Shown in pieces: positions 24,400-35,019 of a stretch of DNA of 64,000 nucleotides (positions are counted from its first letter, which is position 1; the number at the start of each line of letters is the position of its first letter). A program made the translations under genes and the position numbers. Source of the DNA: Acheta domesticus (Eukaryota > Arthropoda > Insecta > Orthoptera > Gryllidae); assembly GCA_031308135.1 (NCBI GenBank), contig JAHLJT010003656.1, positions 75,690,698 to 75,754,697 on the forward strand, in the 5' to 3' direction. The notes beneath the pieces were generated by a model that had not been told where the DNA came from, did not search any database, and worked only from the letters and a program-made list of their open reading frames with translations.

Positions 24400-25500
24400 A
24401 GAAGCAAGAGCAGCAGCGACGACGACGGCGGCGGCGGGGGTGCCAGCGGGGAGGTGACGGCGTTGGCGGAAGAGAGAGAGAGATGGAGTGAAGATGAATG
24501 GCAATGGGAGGCCCGACGGGGATTAGGAATGTGACGACGACGTCGAAAGAGGCAGCGTGGGTGGCGGCACGAGAAGCAGAGGTGTAATGGCGGGAATGGA
24601 TGTGGGGTTTGCGGCGGAGGTGGCGGCGGCGGCGCAGGCGGTCTGGAGATGGCAAAGGTGCCTGGGACGGCAGAGGCGGCGAGGTCGGCAGAGACGGCGG
24701 TGACGGCGGCGGTGGCGGTGGGGCAGCCATAGATGACTGAGGCGGCGGGGAACGCGGGGGGTGGAGAAGACAGGGGCGGCAGGGAACCTGGAGGCGGCGA
24801 TGACAGCGTGAATGTCAGGGGCGGGGGGGATGTGGCGAGGACCGTGGGAGTGGGAGTGTGGGAACGAGAGGGTGTACGACGGGGATGGTGGTAACTGCGG
24901 GGCCGGAGGTGGTAGAGCCGGGGCGTATATAACGCAGGCCGCGAAAGGAACCGCGGAGTGGGTGTGGTGGGTCGAGGAGGGGGCGTATTTAACGCAGGCG
25001 GTCGCGGCGGGAACCGCGGGGCGGGTATGGTGATGCGGGAGGGGGCGTGTATAACGTAGGCCAGGGCGGGTACCGCGGGGCGGGGGCGGTGGGGCCGGGC
25101 GGGGACGTGTAAGAAGGGGCGAGGGTGCGGACAGCGGGTGCGGGAGTGGTGGGGCAGGGGCGTGTAAGACGGGGGCGACGGCAGAGACCGCGGAGACCGG
25201 GGTGGTGAGGCGGAGGCATATAAGACGAGGGCGGCGGCGGGGACTGAGGGGGTAGGGTAGTGCGGTGGGGAAGTGTATGACGGGGACGGCGGCTGTGGCA
25301 GCGGGGGCATGTATAACGAGGGCGGCGGGCAGGGACTCGGAGGCGGGGTTGGTGGGGCGGGGGTGCCGGAGACGGGCGGGGACTGGGGGGACGGGGCCTT
25401 GGACGTCGGGGTAGACGGGAGTGGTAGAGGCGGCGGCGGAGGCGACACTGCGGCGCAAGCAGGCAGGCAGGCCTGGACGCCGCCAGGGAGCAAACGAGAT
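24400..25500. repeat. GC-rich block with about 60-65-bp tandem repeats
   Basis: From about 24830 to 25350 a unit with GGGCGTGTATAACG, GGCGGG, ACCGCGGGGCGGG and GTGGTG recurs roughly every 55-70 bp, about eight or nine times and diverged (for example near 24925, 24985 and 25045). The flanks are GGCGGCGG-rich. Minus-strand frames of 333 and 460 codons are Pro/Ser/Thr-rich translations of this repeat. Confidence 0.65.
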
Positions 25501-25529
25501 TCTTGAGACACAGGGACAATACATATTTC

Positions 25530-25690
25530 ACGCCACTTTGGCCGAGCACCGCCTCGGGACAATGGGGCGTATGTTACGGCGCGTGGGCGGAGCGACTGCG
25601 CATGCGCGTGAGCTTCGTTGCGTTGCGCGGAACAGACGCCGCCCTCCTGCCGCCGCGCGCCCACACGGAGCGTACGCACAGTCCTTAAAA
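25530..25690. promoter_or_regulatory. CpG island-like segment with perfect NRF-1-type site
   Basis: TGCGCATGCGCG at 25597-25608 matches the palindromic NRF-1/alpha-Pal motif (YGCGCAYGCGCR), preceded by GTGGGCGGAGC, an Sp1/GC-box-like element. The sequence lacks the tandem repetition of the neighbouring block. Both features are typical of TATA-less animal promoters, but no first exon can be assigned and a SINE lies immediately to the right. Confidence 0.4.
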
Positions 25691-25694
25691 AGGT

Positions 25695-26014
25695 TAGTTG
25701 TCGCGAGACTCGGGCCATCAAGCCTGCTTTTCCGTCTGACCATGTAAATTTTGCTACGCTGCTTTCACCAACTAGCGGAGAAAGAAGGTATTATCTCGGG
25801 TGACGAAACAGGCGATTTGAATTTAGCTCTGAGCCTTCGTTTAGGCTTGAGGATCTTTTGCATGCAGTAAATCTACTACATGGAACAGCCGACTTTACTT
25901 CCCCCGAAGGAAGGCGTACGAAGGAATTTTCGCCCTTAAAAATTCATGGCCTCGATGAGGTTTGAACCCGCAATCTTGAATACAACAACCCGGTACGCTG
26001 ACCGCTATACTATA
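25695..26014 (-). mobile_element. tRNA-derived SINE, family B, minus strand
   Basis: This is the reverse complement of the 2496-2822 element. Read on the minus strand it begins near 26014 with an A-box-like GCGGTCAGCGTACC, then B-box GCGGGTTCAAACCTC (about 25966-25980), then the conserved body ending at CGAGTCTCGCGACAAC near 25700. Divergence from the first copy is substantial, so both are old. Confidence 0.75.
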
Positions 26015-26019
26015 GAATA

Positions 26020-26725
26020 TTTTTAAAAAAGTTGCGCGACACGGACCGAAATGCCGCAGCAGTAGTTTACTGTGGGAAATCGTTATAAAAGACTGCACTA
26101 CACATGGGTTTGGAGTATTTGTTTAGGAAAGAATTGTAGTTCACCATAGATAATGCCACGAGTGCTCCGGAAATTGTCGATATTTCCCAGACTCGCAAAG
26201 CGAGGAGGGCATTAATCTGAGAATTTCCAAAGCACGAGTGGTATTGAATAGGACTATTCCACGAATGAAATTACGTCAGAATTCCAAAATACGCCAAATA
26301 TTGAAAATAACTCAAAGTATGTTAAAATCAAAGACGTTATGTTACAGTACATACGCTGTTTCTTGGACATCGACTTAGCGATCGATGCGTACCGCCGTCT
26401 AAGATAAATGGGACACAGTTAATGATTGGGCAATAGGGAGAAGCGGTAAGAAAAATCGGATAGAAAAAGTCATAAATATTTTGGGATACATCGTCCAGAT
26501 TGGGGTTTTTTGTATGCATAGTTAAACACTATTGGTTTTAATATAAAGAGTGGAATAGTCATTCTCAAAGTACGTACGTTCATTGTACTAACAATTGTAA
26601 GTGGAACAGGTCAAATATGTCAACACAACTGATACATTGTTTGACTGTTTCATTATTTAATGTTTTCGGATGTATCAAACGATATGGTCATTACGGTCCC
26701 GTAAGTGTAAGGCATGTGATCACAA
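26020..26725. other. AT-rich stretch with an imperfect palindrome
   Basis: The imperfect palindrome at about 26148-26262 (AATGCCACGAGTGCT...AAAGCACGAGTGGTATT, with centre ACTCGCAAAGCGAGG) may be a small MITE. Otherwise nothing recognised. Confidence 0.4.
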
Positions 26726-26727
26726 GA

Positions 26728-26990
26728 TGTGTCGGCTTTCCTAACCGCTAGGAACCTGAGGTCCGGGGCCAAGCTACTCTTTGGGTTGGCCTACTCTTGG
26801 TCCTCCTTGAGGTATCTGCGCCAGCGGGGCCCGCCCCAGTCAGAACAAGCTCTAAGCTTCCGCCTCGCTTCCATGTACACACACACATACATATACACAT
26901 ACACTCACACCACCATCATAGCGAAGTGTATGAAAAGAGCAGGGGACAAGCATGACGAAGGAAAGATCGCGCGATGTCCCTGGCACGATT
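26728..26990 (-). mobile_element. SINE family A fragment, minus strand
   Basis: GGTATCTGCGCCAGCGGGGC, GCCCCAGTCAGAACAAGCTCTAAGC and GGAAAGATCGCGCGATGTCCCTGG align in order with the family A copies at 44555-44880, 45245-45495 and 46440-46920. A CA-rich segment replaces the GT run seen in other copies. Confidence 0.6.
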
Positions 26991-27234
26991 ATTACGGTGT
27001 TGCCGCGCGACTAATTAACCTCCACCACAATTGAGTTAAAAAATTAATAAAGCGTTATTTTACCAATAAAAATCAATCCTGAAATTTAACATTCTTGAGT
27101 AGGGACTACGTAGACATGAAGTCGTTAACTTGTGGTCAAGAACGACGATCCTCATTCTCTATGAAGACTACAGGTTGTTCCGCGGTGCAGTCCTCGTGAA
27201 GCGATGTCGGTGAGAGTGCTTCCTTCCAGCCCGA

Positions 27235-27880
27235 CAGCCTCCTGACCGGGGGGGCGGGGAAGGGAGGGGCGGAGCTGGGCGGGGCTCGGCCGCGAAGGCA
27301 GTTCGTCGCCGGCCGCTAATCTGGCGCCGCCTCATCTGCATCACAAAGCGTGCGCGCGGCGCCGTCCGGCAATGCTCCTCCTCCACCGCTCCGCCCCCTC
27401 CGCACCTCATCTCTTCCCGCTCCACCTTCTCCGCCCCTCATGTCTCGCCCTCCACCCCCGCACGCCCGTCCCCACCAAGCCACGTCCTCCCCGCCACAAC
27501 ACACCCTCCCCGCCCCGCCACACCTTTCCACGCCCCTCACTTTCCCGCCACGCCCCTTCCCGCCCCACCACGCCCCCACCCCCCCGCAACGTCCCTCCTT
27601 TCCCCGCCACGCCCCTCTCTTCCCGCCACGCCACTCCCTTCCCCGCCACGCCCCTCTCTTCCCGCCACGCCACTCCCTTCCCCGCCACGCCCCAATCTTC
27701 CACCCCCCGCCCAGCTCAGCTCAACCTTGCCCAGCCCCCGGCCGCGCCGGCCCGGGTCCTTTTCCAGAAGCGCCGCTGTCGGCGGGCGGGGCCCGACCGC
27801 CCCCCCCCTTACTCGCACTGGCTCATCGCCGTAAGTCACCTCTCTACGCCAGCAGCCTCTGCCTTTCCGCCCCACCCGTC
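27235..27880. repeat. CpG-rich block with 39-bp C-rich minisatellite
   Basis: 27235-27370 is CpG-dense. From about 27490 to 27700 CCCGCCACGCC-based units are tandem; the clearest portion repeats a roughly 39-bp unit (CCCGCCACGCCACTCCCTTCC alternating with CCGCCACGCCCCTCTCTT) about three times between 27590 and 27700. Frames of 140-206 codons here are low-complexity artefacts. Confidence 0.7.
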
Positions 27881-27892
27881 CTTGCTCTCCAC

Positions 27893-28060
27893 ATTGTCGT
27901 TGCCTTTGTAGCGTTGAGATCCAAGGATTCGAGTCCTCACGGTGGCGGATTTTCGACACCAGCTAGATAGCTGGGTCGAATTTAGCCGCTAGCTGGAGGA
28001 GAATTCATGCAGCCGGCTGATCTGATCGCTAGTTTTCCGTGCTTTTTCTGGACTTTGCCA
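27893..28060 (+). mobile_element. SINE family A head and 5' body, plus strand
   Basis: B-box AGGATTCGAGTCCTC (about 27923-27937) is followed by GGATTTTCGACACCAGCTAGATAGCTGGGTCGAATTTAGCC-type body, AGCTGGAGGAGAATTC and GCAGCCGGCTGATCTGATCG. This matches the reverse complement of 44765-44870 and 46790-46910. The 3' part of the family is absent. Confidence 0.6.
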
Positions 28061-28261
28061 GACGCATCCCGGAGCTATGCCTTCCGGCGGGCGCGCGGAA
28101 GCACTCCGTGCTGCCTTTATGCTTAAATGGAGTACGGCTATTTGACATGTCAGAGGGCTTCAGTATTTTCATTTCGCAACATTCTAAACGAAACGCAAAA
28201 AATCCCCGTTCCGTTGCCTTCGGATTCGTAAAGAAGATTGAAAATTAAAAAATGCTCACTG

Positions 28262-28325
28262 CAGCACTCCCTTCCCCGCCACGCCACTCTCCGCCACGCC
28301 CCAATCTTCCACTCTGCCGCGCCCA
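28262..28325. repeat. Displaced copy of the 27.6-kb minisatellite unit
   Basis: CACTCCCTTCCCCGCCACGCCAC, then CGCCACGCCCCAATCTTCCAC repeats the end of the minisatellite at 27666-27705, including its unique exit sequence. The two are separated by about 560 bp that contain the SINE head. Confidence 0.65.
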
Positions 28326-28339
28326 CTCGTGTAAGTACT

Positions 28340-28920
28340 TTTAATATTCCAAATGAACATTTTACTTATTCAGATTGTTCGTTTTTTAAGTATTTTGAAT
28401 CACTGTACGCAAAATCAAAGATGTTGAAAGCTGTTTTTGTGGATGTTTTCCTCTTAGTTGTAGTATTAATTTTTGTTTTTCTTTGGTGAAGGGTTGAAAT
28501 AGACGAAGAAATCAGGCACTTTCTTGAGTTACTGGAAACGGCTTCATGAAAATCAATTGATATTTTCTTAAATTTAAGGACAGTAATGTTTCATTTAATT
28601 AATTTGTATATTTAATAACAATTTTCTGGTTAATTTTTCTTTGTTATATTTTGTTTTATAAGGTTTTCTAAAATATGTTTTTTTATTATTGTATACCTAA
28701 AAGAACCATATTTTTGTGATTTGTAAAATGTATTAACAGTAAAAATGTAATGAATAGTTATGAGTTTTTATACTTCCTTCTTCAATTAAATAATAGAAGT
28801 TTCGGGGGTGCACAAGACTGTTTTCTCGAGGCAGCATAGAGTGCTCCTACGCGCCCGCTAATGGGACTCAAATAGGCGCGGACACCAGAAGGTTAAAAGC
28901 AACATGTATCACACGCGATC
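28340..28920. other. AT-rich stretch without recognisable gene
   Basis: No supported feature. Confidence 0.5.
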
Positions 28921-28924
28921 TCAT

Positions 28925-29262
28925 TCATGTCCAATCCTCCCTCTTTCTTTCTTTCTTTCTCTCCCTTTCTAACTTCCTCTTCTCTCTTTCACACACACAC
29001 ACGCACAAACATACACTACCCCACACACATATCGGGAAGCCATTCCGGAGCTTACATGAACGTACCTTGCCCTGGCTAGGACAGTTCCGCGCTGGCAAAA
29101 ATGCCAGGGGGAGGGGGGACCTCGCAAACCGCCGTGTAGGTTGGCGCCGGATTTCACATTCCAGCCGGGGTGGAGATCTGACCCCTTTAGGAATTTAAAA
29201 TTCCCTTCGAGACTAATGATGTCAGTAAATGACGCGTCCCGAAACATTGAATAATTAACCAA
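28925..29262 (+). mobile_element. SINE family A 3' part, plus strand
   Basis: A TTTC run and a CACACACA run precede CACTACCCCACACACAT, then GGAGCTT, CCTGGCTAGGAC, CGCAAACCGCCGTGTAGG and TTGGCGCCGGATTTCACATTCCAGC, which match the 3' half of family A (compare 33110-33230 and the reverse complement of 51600-51740). It ends at about AATTAACCAATTAACCCC, close to a simple-repeat-like tail. Confidence 0.6.
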
Positions 29263-29264
29263 TT

Positions 29265-31395
29265 AACCCCCTCCGTCTCCCCCGATTGTCTATACGACCG
29301 TCTCCACACGACCTCGACCAAGCAATCTCCCCCCTACCCAAGTCACAGTCACCTTTCGTCGTCCTGTCTCCACCCGACACTATATCCGCGATCTTGTTTC
29401 CTCTCCTGTTTCTCCCCTCGTCTCCGCTACCCCGTTATTCCCTTCCGTTTCTCCCCTCTAGGTTCACCACGCCCGTCTGTCCGTAGCGTCCTGACCTTGT
29501 TTTCCCACCTGTGCGTTCTCAACAGGACCTTCATGATAATACACACAGTCAGAGTAGCTTTCAACCGCGTGATCTTATCCCACTCATTGCGATAAAATAT
29601 AAATAATTCTTAATTTTCGAAAATCATCGGAGTCAGTAAAAGTGGTTCAGAAAGGTAAAATAGGAATTCAAATGTGCTTTTCAGTAAATTAATTCAATGA
29701 ATGACTATGAGGTGGAATGCGATGATAAGTTACCCAGTGCAACCCATGTCTAACATTTCATTTTGTTCAATATGAATAAATGGTTTAGAAACCGTTTGAT
29801 AAGTAATTTCTTCATTGCTTACAATTAGCAGGAAAATATATGACATACTGTGCTGGAACATTTAAAATTGCAATTTCGTGCTTGTTCACAGAAATGAGAA
29901 AGTGTAATGAAAAAAATTGGAGTACCTTTTGAGACAATAATTGTGTAAAAATTGCCTATAGTTCACGCAAAATTACGCGAAAATTATTCATATTTTCGAA
30001 AAATTGAACCTGTTTTGTTTTCATGATCTTTCTTTGAACAACATAATTTGTTCTGGAAGAAAATGTATCTTCCGATACTTGAGGGATACTGCCAAGTAAT
30101 TTATTTGTAATTCTCAAAAATTCAGAGATTTCAAGGAAAGTGAGTGCCATACTTTTAAGTGTTTTCTACGCTATTTGAAGATATTTTTTTTAATTGAACC
30201 ATTTTGAGAGAAAAATTTGAAAATGTTGAGCATTCATGTAAAGTACCTCCCAAACCCAAAATATCTGTTTGATCGGGGAATATCAATTTTGGAGAAAACT
30301 GTCTGAAATATTTAAACGCTGGCTTTGATGACATCTCTACAATGTGTAGGAAGTAGTAATTTACTACATACCGAACAAGATTTGTGCACTTTTTCGTTAC
30401 CAGGACCTGTGAGGTTTTCTGACAAAATATCGCCGATTTTCGCCGCACGATTACAATACTTTCTCTTTACCACGTAAGCAGTAAAGTGAGAAAGTAAAAA
30501 TAGTTTTAAAAGGATTAAGTTACATCTGCAATACTTTAATTACGTCTGAGGTTCAACGAAAGTATAGGTGACAAAACACCTTCTGTTTTCTCACTGAAGT
30601 AAGAATACACCACGACACAATGAAGCTTCTGAATGAAATTTCACCTAAATGAATAGCCAAACCAAAACTAGAGAAGGCGAAAATGCTTACTTGTCGAGAG
30701 AAACGAAACGAATTGCAGGAGTCCAAATTTGTCACTGTGCTTGATGTGTAGAATTGCTCATTTCCGTGACAACTATAATATATCGCTTGGGGTTCCTTTT
30801 GAACATGAAAAACGAGCCCCGGCTAATAACAGCGTTGACAGCCACACCTTAATTCACTTTTTAAAAATCGCGCCGTCACCAACCATATCAATCAGTGTCC
30901 CACGAGATACCGAACCCTTTGCAAAGAACGACGTCACTGCGGTGTCGTCTGATTATTCATTGCGTTGTTGTAGCCGGAGATTCACATAAAAAAATAATCA
31001 TGGCAACCCGAAGGTTGTGTCTGATTTCATACAATTTGCTTTTCACATCGTGTGTAATTCAAGGCAGCCTACAATGTTGCGTTTAAACTCTATTCATTTT
31101 ACTTGGTTGGTAAATGTCAAATATCACACAAGGAAAAACCCATTTGGTGAGAAATTCGATATTCGTAACTACACAATATTCACTTCATTTGTTTTGTAAT
31201 TTTTAGCAAGTGATGTCAATAGAATAATATTACGGTGAATTTTAAATGGATTCTTTTTCTAATGTTAAATTCGAGAAAGTTTCTTGACTTCATTCTCCTT
31301 CAAAGTAAGAAGTTTATGTATTTGAACCCCATCGTTTTATGGCATTCTAATTCCCTACAGAGAGTGCAATTTATTTTAATTTCAGCTTTGTTGAG
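29265..31395. other. Mostly AT-rich stretch without recognisable gene
   Basis: It holds a short C-rich segment (29270-29480), the dispersed repeat at 30388-30505, and otherwise only short open frames. Confidence 0.45.
30388..30505. repeat. Dispersed repeat shared with 21930-22050
   Basis: It shares CACTTTTTCGTTACCAGGACC and CGCACGATTACAATACTT with the other copy, and terminates in a clear palindromic unit ATACTTTCTC...GAGAAAGTA (about 30451-30498). Confidence 0.55.
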
Positions 31396-31734
31396 TAAGA
31401 ACGCCTAACCAATGGCTCTGATGAATATTTTGGCAAGGTAAAGTCGTAGGCTTTCGCGGCCAGTCTTGCAAATGCTCTTGTCTGTCCTAATGACGCCGTG
31501 TCGAAGGCTGTGATATCGACGTTTTGACCGTCTTGTTGTGGTCTTTCTCGACATACTAGCTCTGAGGTAGACCATGATACATGGTCGAACCGTCGTCAGC
31601 ACAGCCTTTGACATGGCTTCATCCTGTCAGCCATGAGCATTCATTTTGGCAATTAGCATATTAAAGGCGAACTATATTCTGAATAAAATTAATATTGTAT
31701 ATACATTGACACTACTTAATTAACTGTTTATACC

Positions 31735-32018
31735 GGCGCAACAGCTCTTGATGGGGTCAAGGCAACGCCTCCGAAATTACTTCGTTGGCATTGGTCAAGG
31801 CCTACCAGCGGCGTCCCAGCTTTGCGGCCATGGTTACGAGGCAGGTGTGGTTAGCACATGGACATCCCTACGCTGTATTCTGTTCTTCTCAACCTGAGAA
31901 GTGAGCTTTCTATTCGTCACACAGCAACAGACACTGGGACATTGCAAGGAAAGCGCGCACTATAATCTGCCCCGACCGGGAAATGAACCCGGGATCGTCA
32001 TGAAAAGCGAGCACTACC
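31735..32018 (-). mobile_element. tRNA-derived SINE, family D, minus strand
   Basis: Read on the minus strand, a tRNA-like head near 32015 contains GCTCGCTTTTCATGACG followed by the B-box-like CCCGGGTTCATTTCCCGG (31978-31995). The body extends to about 31735 through TGCCAACGAAGTAATTTC and TTGACCCCATCAAGAG. Only one copy is present in the window, so its limits are estimated. Confidence 0.5.
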
Positions 32019-32019
32019 A

Positions 32020-32540
32020 TGTGGGGTAAGATATAATAAACATAGATTACTTTGTAAATTTTATAAATATATATTATGTGTGTGTGTCTGCACGCGCGCG
32101 AGTGTCTGTGCTAAATACCTTTTGTGGTGTCGGTATAAAACTACCATTCATAAAATGGTTTTAAATTTAAAAAAACATTGTATGAGATTTTATGGAACAA
32201 TAATTGGGAGACCCTCACCAAAAGGAGTCCTATCTGCTTAGTACACATGTGCCTTAACCCACCCCTGTCAACACTACATCAGGAGTTGCAGTTCGTCCCC
32301 ATTTAGCGCCATTGTTTCTAAATCCATACCCTCGCCACCTACTCCAGGTTGCCATCATCACTGTCTTCAATTTCAAAGAAAGGGGGATAAGTATTCGGTG
32401 ATACTCTGACATGTAACATGAGAGAGCAGTCAAAATACAACATATTGTACAAAACAAATAGTTTCAGAAACAAGAAACCCCTCAAATTGTGGGGTTTGTT
32501 CACTAGCGTGCTTTAAGAACAAGCTGTGAGGTAATTGCAG
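32020..32540. other. AT-rich stretch without recognisable gene
   Basis: It contains a short GT/GC microsatellite near 32076-32105 and nothing else recognised. Confidence 0.45.
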
Positions 32541-32559
32541 CCCTACAGTGTCATACAAT

Positions 32560-33310
32560 GTATTAGTCACTGCAGTGCCTACAATGTTTCTGGAGGGTTC
32601 TGGATTCGATTCCCGACGATGGCAGGATTCTTTACGTTAGCTAAATAGATAGGTCGAATTCAGTGGCTGTCTAGAGAATTCTACTGGCCATCTGCTCCGA
32701 TTAGTGTTTTTCCGCTATATTTCCCGTCAATACCGGGCGAATACCGAAGCAATACCCTTACAAACGGGCCAAGGACCACGTGCGATTTTTCCTTCGTCTT
32801 CCTCTTCCTTGCCTCATCCCCTTACTTACACACAGTTACACTAACATGCACTACACTACCAAACATGCCGGAAGCTGATAGTAGCGGCACGGGGTGTGAA
32901 TAACGGACGTAGCGCCAGCGGCAGGCAGCGAATTCCGCACTTCCAAAGGCGGTAAGGTCGTGAAAGGTATGAATAGTAAATGTCGCAAAAACAATACTTG
33001 CAATGCTTCGTAGCACTTACAAATTTGCACATATGTTTTGAAAGGTACTGAACAAGCTGGTAAAGTTGCGTGTCGATCTGAGTATCCAGCACAGTGAGTG
33101 TTGCGTGTTAGAGCTTGCCCCGGCTGCGGCGGTGCCCCACTTGTGGGCGATACCTAAATGCGGAAAACCCTGCAAACCTACGTGTAGGTTGGCGCTGGAT
33201 CTCACCATCCAGCCGAGGAAGAACATCGCCATTTCCCATGATAAAAACAAGCACTACCTTACGGGACTAACGACCGCAGCGGATTACACGACCGGAAACA
33301 CGAAATAATC
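32560..33310 (+). mobile_element. SINE family A, near full length, interrupted by about 215 bp
   Basis: The head has B-box GGATTCGATTCCCG (about 32608-32621). Then follow TAGATAGGTCGAATTCAGTGG, TTTTTCCGCTATAT, GGACCACGTGCGATTTTTCC, CACACAGTTACACTAACATGCACTACACTACC and CATGCCGGAAGC. Homology stops at about 32880 and resumes at about 33105 with AGAGCTTGCCCCGGCTG, continuing through GTGTAGGTTGGCGCTGGATCTCACC to a tail near AATCAATGAATCAA. The 32880-33100 segment is an insertion into this copy and has no recognised identity. Confidence 0.7.
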
Positions 33311-33329
33311 AATGAATCAACTGAAGTGT

Positions 33330-33790
33330 ATGACAGTGCCCTCGCCCACGACCTCACCCTCACCGACGACTTCGACCTCGACCTCAGATTCACCCTCAAC
33401 CTCCCCCTCGCTCCCGCCCGCTCTCCCCAAACGGCCGCCGCATGAAATTCGATATTTGTCCGGCGGCGGCGGTGGCGGTGTGTGCGCTTTGAAGCGCCAG
33501 GTGATTAATAGGTAGCACCCCCTTCCCTTCTCCCCCACTCCACCGCCTACCTCTCCCTCCCGGCGTCCGCCGCGTGCGGCGACTAGTACCTGCTGTTTTA
33601 TAAAACACGTTTCAAATGAAAGCGAGCTGGCGGCGGCCGGCGGCGGCTCGTGACGAATGGGCACCGATGACAGGGGACAAGTTCCTCTGGCAAATGGCGG
33701 TGGCCGAATTTCAGCAGCCTTTTGTGTAGGGGGCGCCCTCGCCCTTCCCCCCTCCCCTCGCTGCTCGGTCGCTTGCGTCTGGTGAGCGGC
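33330..33790. other. GC-rich segment
   Basis: Degenerate CCCTCACCGACGACCTCGACC-type short repeats (33340-33420) are followed by GGCGGCGGCGGTGGCGG and mixed GC-rich sequence. A 195-codon minus-strand frame covers it, with Gly/Glu/Arg-rich and Pro-rich composition. I see no domain. Confidence 0.45.
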
Positions 33791-33795
33791 GCGCC

Positions 33796-35015
33796 TTGTC
33801 CGAAACGCGAGGCGACCGCGCTCTTTGCCGGGGGCGGCGGCGGCGGCGGATTGACATGCCAGCTGGGGACCATTTGAATGGACAATCCAGCTGTAACTTC
33901 CCACTCTGTTACTTCAATGATGCAAATAATGCATATTCGAATATATTAGATAAAAATGATAGGCATTTTTGTACATGTTCTGCTATATTGATTTAAAGCA
34001 CGGACTTTCAATGGGGTTGATATAGACCCACTCGAGGTCGATGAAAGTTGAGAGCGATCACTGATGATTGAGGGATCGCTTGGGAGTCAATAGCTGAAAA
34101 TGAACCGGCGCCTTGTTCGAAACACGAGGCGACCGCACTCTTGACAGATGGACATGCCAGCTGGTGACCATTTGAATGGAACAGCTGTAACTTTCCTCTC
34201 CGTTTTTTTAATGATGCAAATAATGGATATTCCAATATATTAGATAAAAATGATGAAGACATTATTGTAAATGTTCTGTTATATTAATCTAAGGGATTCC
34301 CAACGTGGTTGTTATAGACCCCCATGGAGGTCTATGAAAATTTGGAGGCATTCAATGACTATTGAAGGATCGCTTGGAGGTCAATAGCTGAAAATGAACC
34401 GGCGCCTTGTCCGAAATACAAGGTGACCGCACTCTTTGCCGCACTCTTGGCAGATGGACATGCCAGCTGGTGACCATTTGAATGGAACAGCTGTAACTTT
34501 CCTCTCCGTTTTTTTAATGATGCAAATAATGGATATTCCAATATATTAGATAAAAATGATGAAGACATTATTGTAAATGTTCTGTTATATTAATCTAAGG
34601 GATTCCCAACGTGGATGTTATAGACCCCCATGGAGGTCTATGAAAATTTGGAGGCATTCAATGACTATTGAAGGGTCGCTTGGAGGTCAATAGCTGAAAA
34701 TGAACCGGCGCCTTGTCCGAAATACAAGGTGACCGCACTCTTTGGCGGCGGTGGCGGTGGCGGATGGGCATGTCAGCTGGCGACCATTTGAATGCACAAT
34801 CCAGCTGTAACTTTCAAGTCTGTTACTTTAATGACGCAAATCATAGCTAAGAGAATATATTAGATAAAAATATGATGAAATTTTCGTAAACTATCTGTTA
34901 TATTAATCTAATGCATGGGGTTGCTAACGGGGGCGGTATAGACCCCCTGGGGATCCATGAGAATATGAAGGGGGTCATTTATAATTAAGAGGCCAATTGG
35001 GTTTCAATAGCCAAA
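33796..35015. repeat. Head-to-tail array of four ~300-bp units
   Basis: Units start at 33796, 34113, 34407 and 34713, each with CTTGTCCGAAA(C/T)(A/G)C(A/G)AGG, then GACATGCCAGCTGG(T/G)GACCATTTGAATG, AGCTGTAACTTTC, AATATATTAGATAAAAATGATG, TTCTGTTATATTAATCTA and a T(A/T)ATAGACCCCC(A/T)..GAGGTCTATGAAAA block. Periods are 317, 294 and 306 bp. Units 2 and 3 are almost identical over about 250 bp, while units 1 and 4 carry GGCGGCGG expansions. The array ends near 35015. The identity of the unit is unknown. Confidence 0.9.
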
Positions 35016-35019
35016 TAAG

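Noticed and set aside
24339..25721. 460- and 333-codon minus-strand proline-rich frames
   Set aside because: Low-complexity Pro/Ser/Thr sequence following a roughly 60-bp GC-rich repeat; no splice or domain support for a collagen- or extensin-like protein.
31405..31614. 69-codon minus-strand frame rich in Arg/Lys/Thr
   Set aside because: Normal-looking composition but no recognisable domain, and it lies beside a SINE; it may be part of a repeat. Not called as a gene.
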